Shown: in pieces, positions 1 through 11,825 of the stretch
Position numbering within the stretch: the stretch's first letter is position 1
How the letters are laid out: every line of letters begins with the position of its first letter
NCBI RefSeq assembly: GCF_035083965.1
Contig: NC_089724.1
Coordinates: forward strand, 3,458,001-3,522,000
Direction: 5' to 3'
DNA: 64,000 nucleotides
Source of the DNA: Branchiostoma lanceolatum
Taxonomy: Eukaryota; Chordata; Leptocardii; Amphioxiformes; Branchiostomatidae
Made by a program: the position numbers and the translations under genes
The notes under the pieces: generated by a model
Database searches by the model: none
What the model was told of the DNA's origin: nothing
Seen by the model: only the letters and a program-made list of their open reading frames with translations

Positions 1-240
1 TGGAAACACTGGTGGATTTACGGACAGCCAGTCATCAGAAACCGAGCTTTACCATACTAGTATATATAATCAATAGGTGCGTCATAATGCTGTACAATGT
101 ACATTACATAGTGCTTAAACAAGAGGGGAGGTGGGCTAAAACTTTCGTGATGGTTTTAATTTCGTACTTAAGAGTTCTTTGTGGAGAGAACTGCAAACAT
201 AAAACCATCGCAAACATTACTGCATTATGTATGTACAGTA
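1..240. repeat. Interspersed repeat, partial copy at window edge
   Basis: The opening words (tggaaacactggtgg, acagccagtc) recur at 4467-4499. The block around 131-230, with its run of aaaactt, agttc and tgcaaacataaaaccatcgc, recurs in similar form at about 4385-4440 and 5255-5350. This is a dispersed non-coding repeat present at least three times near the kelch gene. The element type is not identified. Confidence 0.55.
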
Positions 241-251
241 TGTAGGCTCAC

Positions 252-342
252 CTTGATCAAAGGAATGTTCCACTGTGACGGAGAGGGTGGGGATGTTGGG
301 CGGAGGGGCGGCCCCGGCGGGCAGGTCCATGTCTGATAACAC
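252..342 (-). CDS. Candidate exon of an unidentified minus-strand gene
   Basis: Read on the minus strand, a pyrimidine tract ending in AG at 343-344 is followed by 91 bases of open frame and a good donor (GTGAGC, 246-251). The translation starts VLSDMDLPAGAAPPPNIPT and ends VEHSFDQ, leaving one base for the next exon. The phase (0 in, 1 out) matches the end of the candidate exon at 10346-10413, so the two may be consecutive, with the kelch gene lying in the intron between them. The family was not recognised. The proline/alanine-rich start suggests a linker region. The strand call rests on splice sites and clean reading frame only. Confidence 0.45.
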
Positions 343-1376
343 CTGAGGGGAGAAGGTTACCAACATGGCACGTTCATTATCTACAGGCAGATGTTGGAAG
401 GTCGTTCCCGGAGACTGGGCACTTTTTAAAGGCTGTGTTCTACATCTACATTGTTGTTACCCCCATATAGCTCCATCAGGGGCAAAGTAGGTGTTCTGTA
501 GCTTGAGAAATGTTACCATTCTGTCTTTTTACTTTTAATTGGAGACTAGCATATTCATGTTACTTGAATTGACAAATTACCAAGTCTAGGGAATTGACCA
601 GTCATATGCATCCTTACAGCCAATCCAGACACTGTATCGTGATAAGATGCTAAATGCAACCGTACCTACAATGAAATACTAGTGTATCGTGTATCGACCA
701 AATAATAAATGAAAGTTTTTTTAAACAATAAAATTTTGGTGGTTACTATTACTAATACCAAGGCTAATACCAAAACCTCCTTGCTAATACTATAGTTATA
801 TTTTACTGATTCATTTCAACAGCAAATAACATGGTCCATTACTTTCATATGAACAGTGGGTGACAAATTATAAGGTTAATTTGATCAAACGACATCTGAA
901 ATACAAAGCAAGCAGCCTTTGATGTCATAAAATATATATGTTTTGAATCCAACATGCCAACATTTAATGGAACCAGCCGATTCCTACCTGGCCGAAGAAA
1001 CTCTACTCTACTCTACTCTACTCTAACTATGATGTTAGGGGAGGGGGGCGACGTGCATAAATTTGTCTACCTCTAAAGACAAAACAGTTCGAACATGAGA
1101 GCTAAAACTATGCTGTGTTGTCGGAGCATATTCGTCGAAAATCAAAGACAAGGAAAAATCGTACCTGGCAAAAGCAGATAATCGGCAAAAACACCAGAAA
1201 CCCGAGACAGGACCGGAGAAATGGTCCCATGGTCGACGCCATCTTGTATCCCTCAATAGCGCCACCTTCTGATTCAAATATTTATGGCAGGACGCCGCAG
1301 TTGACTCGAAAACGCGCACATGTGCACACTAAGGAACCATCGTTTCTTCGATCTTGGCCTCTAAACACCACTGATT
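343..1376. other. Gap: upstream region of the kelch gene
   Basis: AT-rich non-coding sequence to about 1000, then a short ctact tandem run (1005-1024), then a more GC-balanced stretch (1030-1376) that probably contains the promoter and 5' leader of the kelch gene. No TATA box is convincing. Short open frames on both strands at 1035-1396 overlap each other and look like nothing known. Confidence 0.4.
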
Positions 1377-4300
1377 ATGGACGTATCAAACGCTGAACAC
1401 TCCAGCCTGGTTCTCCGTGAGCTGAACAGTCAGAGGGAGCGGGGAGAGCTGACAGACGTGGTTCTGGAGGTGGGAGGGAGAAGGTAAGATCGAACGATGG
1501 GGGAGGGGGGCAGGCTGGTGGGTCGTCTCAGCATCTGTGGCACACGCCGGCGCGTCTTTTAGCACTCTCAACGATTGTAAGCTAAAAATTAGATTCTGAG
1601 CTTAATATTTGTTGTTCTTAACGTTAACATATTTGAACAGGACCAACAGAATCTATGATATATACATGTACAATGTAATACAGAATCATCGCACGGTGAT
1701 TGAATGGACCACCCAGTTGCCTGAAAATATATTCAATAGGCTGTTAATTAAGTGACGATGCAGTACTGAATAATACTAAAATGATGCTATTTAAGTGAGA
1801 TAACAATTGTTCAATAGGCGAAATGGTAAACAGCCTTTTTTGTAAAGATAGACTTTCACACCCTGCTGGACAACATTTTACTATTATCACTGGAGAATTT
1901 GAAGATGGTCGATTGATACAACTTATGAAAATGAGGACCTCGTTTGCATTTGAAGACCTACATGTAGTCCTAAAAGTATTTACATACTAGTATATGTACA
2001 TTGTACAATGCTTTACGTTTGGGACTGCATCTGTAAGCAGCGAAACGGGTACTATCTGAGCTGCAGTGCAATGTGCAAATGCAATGTTATGTGACTTACC
2101 AACCTGATGAAACTATTCATGGCTGATCTTTTCTTACCTGTAGTTTCCCGTGCCATCGCGCTGTCCTGGCATCCTGCAGTCCCTACTTCCGTACCATGTT
2201 CACCAGCGGCTACGCGGAGGCCAAACAGGAGAGGATCAGCATCCAGGATGTGACGGAGGTAGCCATGGCAACCATTCTCGACTACGCCTACACCGGCTGC
2301 CTTCAGACGGAGCCAGACCAGGTCCAGGCTGTGATGTCTGCAGCCAGACTGCTACAGGTTGGTCTGGTTGGATGCTTTCAACTTTTACATGTATCAGTAA
2401 AAGCAATATGACCTTTATTGTGCCTTGTTTGATGTATCATTACTTGTTTAAAGTTTTGAAGTTAGCTATAGAGTATATATAGAATTACAGATTGAAGCTG
2501 TATATAAATAAGTTTCTCCCTGCTGCCTGACTTTGTTACCAATTTAGGGAATTGGATGCCAAATGGCTAGTTCAGAGTGTTATGACTATAAAAGTTAAGA
2601 GATTCAGTAGCTATAGGCTCTGTAAATATATTTTGCTAGGATTTTATTTTATGTTGTGCACCCAAAATTATTTCGGTGCACCTAGTTTTTTTAGGTTAGG
2701 TGCACCTATACCCAAAAATGAATGTTGATCCCTGTAAACTGATGAGTGCAGAATGGTCTGTGTAACCCTGTTTGTTGCTTCCAGGTGGATTTTGTATGCC
2801 GTGAGGCAGCAGAGTACATGAAGGACAAGCTCGACGTGTCCAACTGTGCAGATGTGTTGATGTATGCTGACATGCTGGGGGACTGTAGCCTGTTAGAGGC
2901 CAGTGGGAGGTACATCGCATCCAGGTTAGTCCGATGGCTACCACACACACACACATTATACAACAAATTATATCTATTTTGATTATTGGATTGAGTGCGT
3001 AAAGAAGGCCATTAAAGAGTGCGGCCTCACCAATGTGGACCCGCTGGACATAGCAGCTTGGAAGCGCTGTGTGAAGACTGGCCGACTGCTGCCAACCCCT
3101 AGGCCCTGCATCAGGGTAATCTCCAAGCAGATCTACACCGGGCGCGAAAATCGTATATGCTAGCCAGAGAAGGTCCAGTCAGCCAGAGAGGGTCCAATCA
3201 GCCCTCTCTGGCTGACTGGACCTTTTCTGGCTAGCATATACGATTTTCGCGCCCGGTGTAGATCTGCTTGGAGATTACGTCAGGGAACCCCGCAGCAATT
3301 GTCTAATAATGGATACTACTACTTCTACTTGATTGTTCATTTCTAAAGCAGGTCTGCACCTCTACAAACAAAATCACCACTCCTGGAATTTCACATTTTC
3401 AGTTTCAGTTCCAAATCAGCTAACTTTATTGGAAATCTCAGGGTTACCACTAAAATAAAAACCAATGTACAATGATTAAAATTCATCAGAAAGAACTTCG
3501 CAGTGATTGCGCCGCTTCGCGCCATGGTATTTTGCAAATTGGTGCCCATTTTGCCACAATTCAATAAGATACCCTCTTATTTCCGTGCACAGGGTATGAC
3601 CTGATCCAGTTTGATTCAGCCCAATACTCATGTAATTTCCCCAGGTTCCACCAGGTGGCGCTGCAACCCTCCTTCCTCCAGTTGCCACTTCCACTGGTCC
3701 AGTCCTTGCTCAACAGAGATGATCTTTTAACCAACTCAGAAGACGAAGTTGTGCAAGTTGCTCTGAGATGGATCGACTTCGAGCAAGAAGAACGGCTGCA
3801 GCACCTTCCAAAACTTTGCCTTTCCTTGCGTCATTCCTTCGTCAGCTCAAACCAGCTTGTGGAACTGGAGAGAAAGTGTCCGTCAGGAGACTGCAAGTTG
3901 GTTTACAGCGACAGCACAACCCAGCGGCTGGGACAGACACGAACTGAAATGCAGATTTTCCTGAGAGAAGTTTTCTCGGACCTTGATTCCCCTTGCTATG
4001 ACCCATCCACAGGTAGACTGTACACAATCAACGTGCCTTACTTCCTGGACATGTTCTCTGTGACAGTCACTCCTGAAGATGAGCTGTACCTGGCAGGGGG
4101 CATTATTACCAGTAAAGAGACTGGTAGTACATGTTATAGGCAGAAGGCATTTTACCATTACAACCACCTGTTGAACATCTGGGAACCGAGGTGTGAGATG
4201 ATCGCACAGAGGGTCAGGTAGGTGTTTCCAGGGCACGAAATGCCCACATGTAACATACATTTGCATGCTATTTTCTAGATTTGCATGTGAAACAATCTCT

Positions 4301-6312
4301 ATCTTGTTTGCCCTTTGAAAGTCGCATACAGTCTGGTATTTCTCTCATTACTGTAAATGTATTTCAGTTTGCAGGGATTTAATTTCGCAGCAGGGAAAAG
4401 ATGGAGTGTTCGCTGTGGTTTTAAGTTCATGTTTGAAACAATAGTAGTGCTATGTACAATCACATAATGGAAACACCGGCGGTTTTAAGAACAGCCAGTC
4501 GGAAATCAAGATAGCTAGCTTAGACAGAGCACAGCCTCACATCTACTGGGCAAGGGTGCCATACGCTCGTTCTCATTTAAATGTGCACATTTTGTAATCT
4601 CTGTTACCGTTACGTTAGAAGTAAGACGTTTCTGACATTAAGATATGCCACATATAAGGTAGCTGGTACGCAACTGCCGTTTTTAAAAGCTAGAAAAGTT
4701 TTAAGTCGTCATAAAAACTACAGTTTGACATCTTACATGTGTCATATCCTAATGCCAGGAACGTCTTATTTCAAGCGGTAACGGAGATTACAAAATGTGT
4801 ACATTTAAATGAGAACGAGCGCATAATGTCATGATCATGAATTTCCTCCGGTGATCCTTACGACGGAATGTATGAACAGTATTTGAAGATAGATCGGAAT
4901 ATTACAGTACTGGACGTAGTGTGCAGATCAGGTCCTGGACAAACATCGCACACTCATGGAACTAGTAATAGAGTAGAATACTACAGTACTGTGGAAAGCG
5001 CGAGAATTGCCAGCATCACTATTTTTTGTATTGCTCCGCTTGGTTGCATACTTTTAGTTTACAGTACTGTCAGTAAGTAACGGCTCCTTAATTTGAGTGC
5101 ATTCTCGACAAATGTATTTGATGTTAGAAGATCTTGTCTATGTTCAATTGTGCCCTCAAGTTGTTAGTATTTGTGTTGTATTCACCAAAACAAGGGACTC
5201 ATAATACTGTACATACCATGTACAGTACGTAGTCCTTAGACAAGGGGTTCGTTCGATGGGCAAAACTATTTGCGGCAGTTTTTAGTTCATGTTGAGGAGT
5301 TCATCACAAAAACCTCAAACATAGAACCACCACAAACATTTCTGCATTTACAGTAACTGTACCAGCACATTTATTTTTTATCACCTCAAGTGAACCTGTA
5401 TAACAAATGAGGACCTTGTTTGCATAATTAATGAGAAACGTTTATAATACATCAGTTATTAAGGTTAAAATCATTAAGCAAAGGTATGATGTAGTGGAAT
5501 TCTAGTTTCTTCCTGTATCTGTCTTCCCCAGGTGTGGTCTGGTGTACCTGAAGGGGTACATCTATGCCATCGGTGGTGATAACACTGAGAGAACAGCAGA
5601 GAGTTACGACCCCAGCTGTGACGAGTGGATGTCCATACCACCCCTCCCCCAGAGAGTGTCTGCTGAACTTTGTGCTGTGACCCTTGATGACAGCATCTAT
5701 GTCATAAGTGGGGAAGGCTGCTACTGCTTCAGTACGACAGAGAACACGTGGAGAAGGATAGCGGACATGCTTAAGCCACCATTACGTCCTCAGGCCGTTA
5801 CACATCAGGGAAGTATTTACTGTTTAGACAGTTTCAAAGAGTGGGGAAACTCGTCCTCAACATGGTTGGAGGTGTATAACCCTGCAAACGGCAAATGGGC
5901 AATCACGGGGCATGGCTCTTTAACCTATAGTGTAGCAACCCTGATGAAATACGGAGAAGATATATACATCCTCGCTGTGGTACCAAAGAGTCAGAACCTA
6001 TGGGGGGGAGAGAGGCCGGCAAGGATTGCCGCCTACCAATACCACTCAAAGACAGGCTCTTGGCGATATCTGAAAGACAAGTTTGTTCCCCCCATGGTAG
6101 AGTGGTTGTGTTCTGGGAGTAGGACAGACTGCCTGACGGCAAGGATGGTCCCAAACTGCCTCGGGGATCCGGGTACATTCCAGGACGACGAGCCAGAGAG
6201 CGATGTCAGTTTGTCAGAGTCATCCGGAACCGGAATATCAGATGACGATGACAGTGAAGATGAGCTTTCGGACCAAGACAACAGCGTAGAGGACAACAAT
6301 GACAATGACTGA
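1377..6312 (+). CDS. BTB-BACK-kelch (KLHL/KBTBD-type) protein
   Basis: Five exons: 1377-1483, 2144-2357, 2785-2924, 3645-4217 and 5532-6312. All introns are GT-AG, phases close exactly, and the product is 604 aa. Residues about 10-107 form a BTB domain, with LTDVVLEVGG then FPCHRAVLASCSPYFRTMFT. Residues about 110-250 are a BACK domain (CADVLMYADMLGDCSLLEAS). Kelch-type repeats follow from about 290, for example GYIYAIGGD followed by ESYDPSCDEWMSIPPLP. The last 45 residues are a Ser/Asp/Glu tail. Members of this family are usually substrate adaptors for cullin-3 ubiquitin ligases: BTB/BACK bind CUL3 and the kelch propeller binds substrate. That role is inferred from the family. The kelch region is divergent and I cannot assign a vertebrate orthologue; a KBTBD-like member is possible. 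The start is the first in-frame ATG ahead of the BTB fold. Confidence 0.9.
2993..3116 (+). pseudogene. LINE reverse-transcriptase C-terminal fragment (candidate)
   Basis: In intron 3 of the kelch gene an open stretch reads ECVKKAIKECGLTNVDPLD, then IAAWKRCVKTGRLLPTPRP. Its Trp-Lys-x-Cys-Val-Lys pattern resembles the extreme C-terminus of some non-LTR retrotransposon polymerases. No catalytic domain is present, so it is a dead fragment at most. It is followed directly by the hairpin element at 3117. Confidence 0.4.
3117..3277. mobile_element. Hairpin MITE, near-perfect palindrome
   Basis: About 75-base arms are almost perfectly inverted around a short loop near 3197. The ends read TAATCTCCAAGCAGAT and its complement. 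The same terminal motif occurs in several other elements in this window (8371, 33036, 46627, 58806, 59762), which defines a family. The near identity of the arms suggests a young insertion. It has no coding capacity, so it would be mobilised in trans by an unidentified transposase. Confidence 0.85.
4562..4828. mobile_element. MITE with about 45-base terminal inverted repeats
   Basis: The left end (cgctcgttctcatttaaatg, then acattttgtaatct and gttaccg) is mirrored at the right end (cggtaac, agattacaaaatgtgtacat, atgagaacgagcg). The interior of about 170 bases is non-coding. It sits in intron 4 of the kelch gene. Confidence 0.8.
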
Positions 6313-7107
6313 GAGAGCGAAAGAGACAATGTTGACATCTTAGACACTAGAGCATCATAAACAGTTGTTTTTTTAAGGCAAACATTGCAAAGGTGGCATT
6401 GCGAGGGAGCAGATCGACCAAGCAGGGGAATGTGTGATTTGCCCTTTCCACGGTGTGGTCACTTTTAGAATTCCAGTCTAAAATTGGGCATTTTAAGGCT
6501 TCCAGAGGAGCAAAATTACTCAGGTCACAGTTGAAGACTGGCCACGTTTGACCTTAGTACAAGTAGCATAGTCAATCTGAATGTTATGCTTGTCAGCGAA
6601 ACGGTTCTCTTGAGTTAGGCGCATGGTACTCCTCTTTTGAAAAAAAAAACCCTGGTTATGTTCAGAGCATGGGATTCCGGCATCCTTTTACCTCTCTTTA
6701 GAAAAAAAACGTCGAAGGATTGGGATGATTGTGCTGATTTTATCATATTAAACTGTCTGAGATTATGGAAGACAAAACTGATTGAGTCACCAATGGTAAG
6801 AGCTTGAAGCAGAGCGAAGAGAAGTTTTTGAAGCAGTTTCTCGGTGTAATATGATAAAATCAGCGCACCCAAATCATGTAACAATCCTGATGTTACCAAA
6901 TTACTTTCAAGACCTGAACTTTGCACCTTGAGACAAGCCATCTTGCCAGTCTTCAGTTACACCATTTTCGGCTTCACATCCTGTCACTCTGTAATATTTG
7001 AATAACTAAGAACACACCATCACAAACAAACAAGCTCACACATGCTTTTCTCAGCAGTAAGAACGTAGTCTAAAAACCAGAAATAAAAAACAAAGACAAG
7101 GTTGTAA
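6313..7107 (+). other. Gap: probable 3' UTR of the kelch gene
   Basis: Non-coding sequence follows the kelch stop codon. A canonical AATAAA lies at 7082-7087 and another candidate near 7690. The minus-strand open frame at 6615-6941 has no family resemblance. The 3' end is therefore probably shortly after 7087. Confidence 0.45.
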
Positions 7108-7642
7108 CTTAAAGGAGTCCTAAAGTCCAGAGGGGGAAGTTATTTTCCAAAAGATGGTAATTTTAGGAAGTAGAAATGAATATTTTTACCAGTATACGAT
7201 AAAGTACCCACTAGTCCTGTGCGCATCCAAAACGTTCAGTATTCTACCAAATTCCCCAGGTGACCCTCAGCCTATGTGTTTTTTACAATGTGCCTGACAA
7301 TGCCTGACAAAAAATAGATTCCAAAAAGAATGTCAGGGTGGTTAAGAAAATCCTTCTGGCTATGTGTTCTTTTATATCTTATTAACAATTGGCCTTCATA
7401 TCGTGCTTAACCACCCTCATTTACATCGAAAATATCCACGTTTAAAAATGTATGTTTACGCATAGGGAATACACTGGTAGGGTCTGCAGGGGTTTAGTGA
7501 GTATCATGATATTGTTTTGAAAAACACACCTTGTAAAATTTACCACAAGCAGAATTTTTTAAAAAGTCGGTTGATTATATATTGATTGATACATAATCTA
7601 GTGGAAAATAACACCGCCTTCTGGAGTTTAGGACTCCTTTAA
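7108..7642. mobile_element. MITE with TTAA-flanked 25-base inverted repeats
   Basis: The left end TTAAAGGAGTCCTAAAGTCC and the right end (tctggagtttaggactcctttaa) are inverted copies. TTAA at both outer edges is the target duplication expected of piggyBac-type transposition. The 480-base interior has no open frame. Confidence 0.75.
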
Positions 7643-8370
7643 GAAGAATTTTTCTTTTTTCATGTTTCATGTACAATACAATGCAATATGAAATAAATAT
7701 CAGCACAAACAGTAACTGTCATTGAAAATTGATGACTAAATGGCTGCTTCAGAAGTGGCTACTACATCTTAGGTTGAAGAAAATGGTGAGAGTGAGTGAG
7801 TGTGAGAGAGAGAGAGAGAGGGAATATTTAATCAGCAAATGCAGGACCTGTAGATGGATTGTAGTACAATTTTGGCTACAAATGGCAAATCTGTCCAGCC
7901 TTTGGCAAATTATTCAACCTACTTTTCAACAACCCGCGGAGTCAAGTATTGACAAAAATTTTTCCGCATGAAACGTATTGATAGAAAACTTTTCAATCCC
8001 CAGGTCCGTCCTTGATTATAGACAGAATGAACAACAAAAATCTTCAGGTTACTGGCCCCCAGCCCTAGGGGGATGGCGGTTACAGGACCGGCTGGCCACT
8101 AGGAGCGCGTTTCGTCAGGCTAGTCGGAGAGAAGCAGGAGTTGTTTGAGATGACCTGCAACCTTCTAATCGTTGAGCTGGGTTGATAGGTCGTCATTCCA
8201 GTCGGCTCCTTGACCTACATAAGGGCCCGTTGGCTCTGGGGCATTATATGTTTTATCACCTACTTTATTCTGGAAGAAGGTTCATAATTTGCCTCATATC
8301 TGCAGGCAGTAACCAGGTCTCGACACATCTATTCGGCCATGTAGATTTCAATATTTGATCTTCATGGGAT
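7643..8370. other. Gap: no gene seen
   Basis: Mixed non-coding sequence with a short GA-repeat tract (about 7785-7822). I find no exon with paired splice sites. Confidence 0.4.
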
Positions 8371-8517
8371 GCATACGTTAGTCTCCAACCAGACCCAATG
8401 GATTGCAAAGACCGTATCCAACTGGAAGAAGGAGCTTGTAATGCAAAACGTACTTCCTCTGCCAGTTTGATACGGTCTTTATGCAACCTATAGATGTGCT
8501 TGGAGATTAGCATACGC
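8371..8517. mobile_element. Hairpin MITE of the CTCCAAGCAGA family
   Basis: The left half (cgttagtctccaaccagac, then ttgcaaagaccgtatccaac) is mirrored on the right (gatacggtctttatgcaacc, then tgcttggagattagcatacg). The element at 58806-58967 shares the internal word gcaaagaccgtatc, which confirms a family relationship. It is somewhat diverged. Confidence 0.75.
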
Positions 8518-8933
8518 TATTATAATAAACTGATAAGTTGTTCTCTCCAGAAATAGATCATTTCATACGCCCAATGCCGGCCCTCATAGTGGGCCATATA
8601 CCGTACTTACATTTTTCAAGGCCTAGGATCTTGAAAGACACTTCTGAAACGGATTTTTGTTTTAGCTACTTTCTGTAAAATTTGCTCTCGACTAATTGAT
8701 TTCCACCTTTTAAAAACGAAATTTGATTATCGTGTTATCTCATCTAAAAAACAGGAAATTTAGGTTTCACGTATCCATATAACTTAGGGTACAAGGGGCT
8801 CTGGGTAGGTGTTCGTACCTCAGGTTTGCACACCGAACCATGATTCATACATGTACTTTAAATGTGTTTGTGATACGTACTGTCATCCATCCATAATCTA
8901 TGGCTCTGTTTTCTCCCCTACGTCATTATTCTT

Positions 8934-9290
8934 CTCACTCACTCACTCACTCTCACTCACTCAGTCAGTGACTCACTCACTGTCACTCACTCAGTGACTC
9001 ACTCACCCACACACATACACACGCACTCAATCTCACTCACACACACTCACTCGACACTCACTCTCTCTCACCCACTCACACTCTCACTAACTCACCCACA
9101 CTCATTCACTTTCTCACCCACTCACTCACTCACAACCCATTCACTCTCTCACCCACTCACTCTCTCACATACTCACCCACTCACTCTCTCACCCAATCAC
9201 TAACTCTCTCACCCACTGACTCACCCACTCTCTCCCACTCACTCACCCACTCACCATCTCACTCTCACTCACCCTCTCACTCACTCACCT
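8934..9290. repeat. CACT/CACACT satellite, about 350 bases
   Basis: Degenerate tandem four-base repeats (mostly cact/ctca), with cacacac and ctctct interruptions. The plus-strand open frames through it translate to His/Ser/Thr/Leu runs and are artefacts of the repeat. Confidence 0.95.
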
Positions 9291-9409
9291 ATCCTGAAAT
9301 ATTAGCTAAGGAACAAGACTATGTACCATTGAAGTAACAAAAACGAGGTTGTAACTTGGGAGGATTTTTTAATACAAATTGGTACAATGAGACTACATGT
9401 CTGTACAAT

Positions 9410-9690
9410 GTACTTTGTTTTATTTTTTAATATTTATTTTGTATTTTTGTATTCATTTTATATTTTTATATTTAGTTATTTTCATATTTTTTATTTATTT
9501 TTATAGTTATTTTATAGTTATTTTATATTTTTATATTTGTTTATTTTTATATTTATTTTTTTATTCATTTATTTTTATATTTATCTATTTTTATATTTAT
9601 TTTATATTTTCATATTTATTTTATATTTTCATATTCATTTTATATTTTTATATTTATTTCATATTTTTCTTTGTGTTCTTTTTTTTCCTC
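9410..9690. repeat. TTTATATTTTTA low-complexity array
   Basis: A long AT-only region built from tttatatttttatattta-like units. Its Phe/Ile/Tyr-rich open frames are not genes. Confidence 0.95.
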
Positions 9691-9764
9691 CCAGACATTT
9701 TCTTTTGTTATTCCCAGGTGTTCAGCCTTCAGGTGACCAACAGGTGGCAGTTTAGAAGCCAGTC

Positions 9765-9835
9765 CAGTTGTCGTCGGCGACGCCAACCCACGGGTAAGTT
9801 GGTACCTCCGTGGGACTGGCGTCACCGACGACTGC
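9765..9835. repeat. Short GC-rich hairpin
   Basis: cagttgtcgtcggcgacgcc followed by aacccacgg is inverted at 9808-9835 (ccgtgggactggcgtcaccg, acgactg). It is a stem of about 28 bases with a 15-base loop, possibly a very short MITE. Confidence 0.7.
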
Positions 9836-9932
9836 GATGTTGTTCCTCATCGGTGTCTGCTGCTCCTCTCGTTTGTACTACAAAGGCAGGGAGAAGAAAT
9901 GTGTCTCAGCTCAGTAGGTAATTGGTAAGGAC

Positions 9933-10200
9933 GTTACCCCAAGGCCAACCGTACACACTCACGCCACATCTTCAGAAAAGACGCTGTAGCCGCGTATAGT
10001 TCCCGTTTAGAACTTTATTCAAGCCCACATCATTTGAGCATTGATCCTTTATTCATTTGAGCCTTGATCCTTGAGAAAGCCACACACAGGCGAAACATGT
10101 TGGTGTGGGCTCAAATAAAGTCGGTAAACGGGAACCATATGCGACTACAGTGTCTTTTCTGAAGATGTGGCGTGAGTGTGTATGGTTGACTTGGGGTTGC
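9933..10200. mobile_element. MITE with about 65-base inverted repeats
   Basis: The left end (gttaccccaaggccaaccgt, acacactcacgccacatctt, cagaaaagacgctgtag) is mirrored at 10136-10200 with only a few mismatches. The interior also contains a smaller inverted pair around agcccacatcatttgag and gtgtgggctcaaataaag. It has no coding capacity. Confidence 0.85.
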
Positions 10201-10345
10201 CCACTACTACTGCCTATATCTGTCTCAGCTCAGTGATTGGTCAATCTTTTTCTTTGAAACAAGTCATCAACTTAAAGATATGTTACCCAAGGATGGTACA
10301 CTGTATATTCAACAGTATAATACCCAAGTAAGAAATGTGACTCAC

Positions 10346-11825
<1,480 letters not shown>

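Noticed and set aside
8809..9203. His/Ser/Thr/Leu-rich open frames
   Set aside because: Produced by the CACT satellite; no composition shift or splice sites typical of genes.
8934..9290. Possible CRISPR-like repeat array
   Set aside because: Repeats are only four to six bases with no spacers, and the genome is animal.
9397..9921. 174-residue Phe/Ile/Tyr-rich open frame resembling a membrane protein
   Set aside because: Low-complexity AT repeat; the hydrophobic run follows directly from tttata units.
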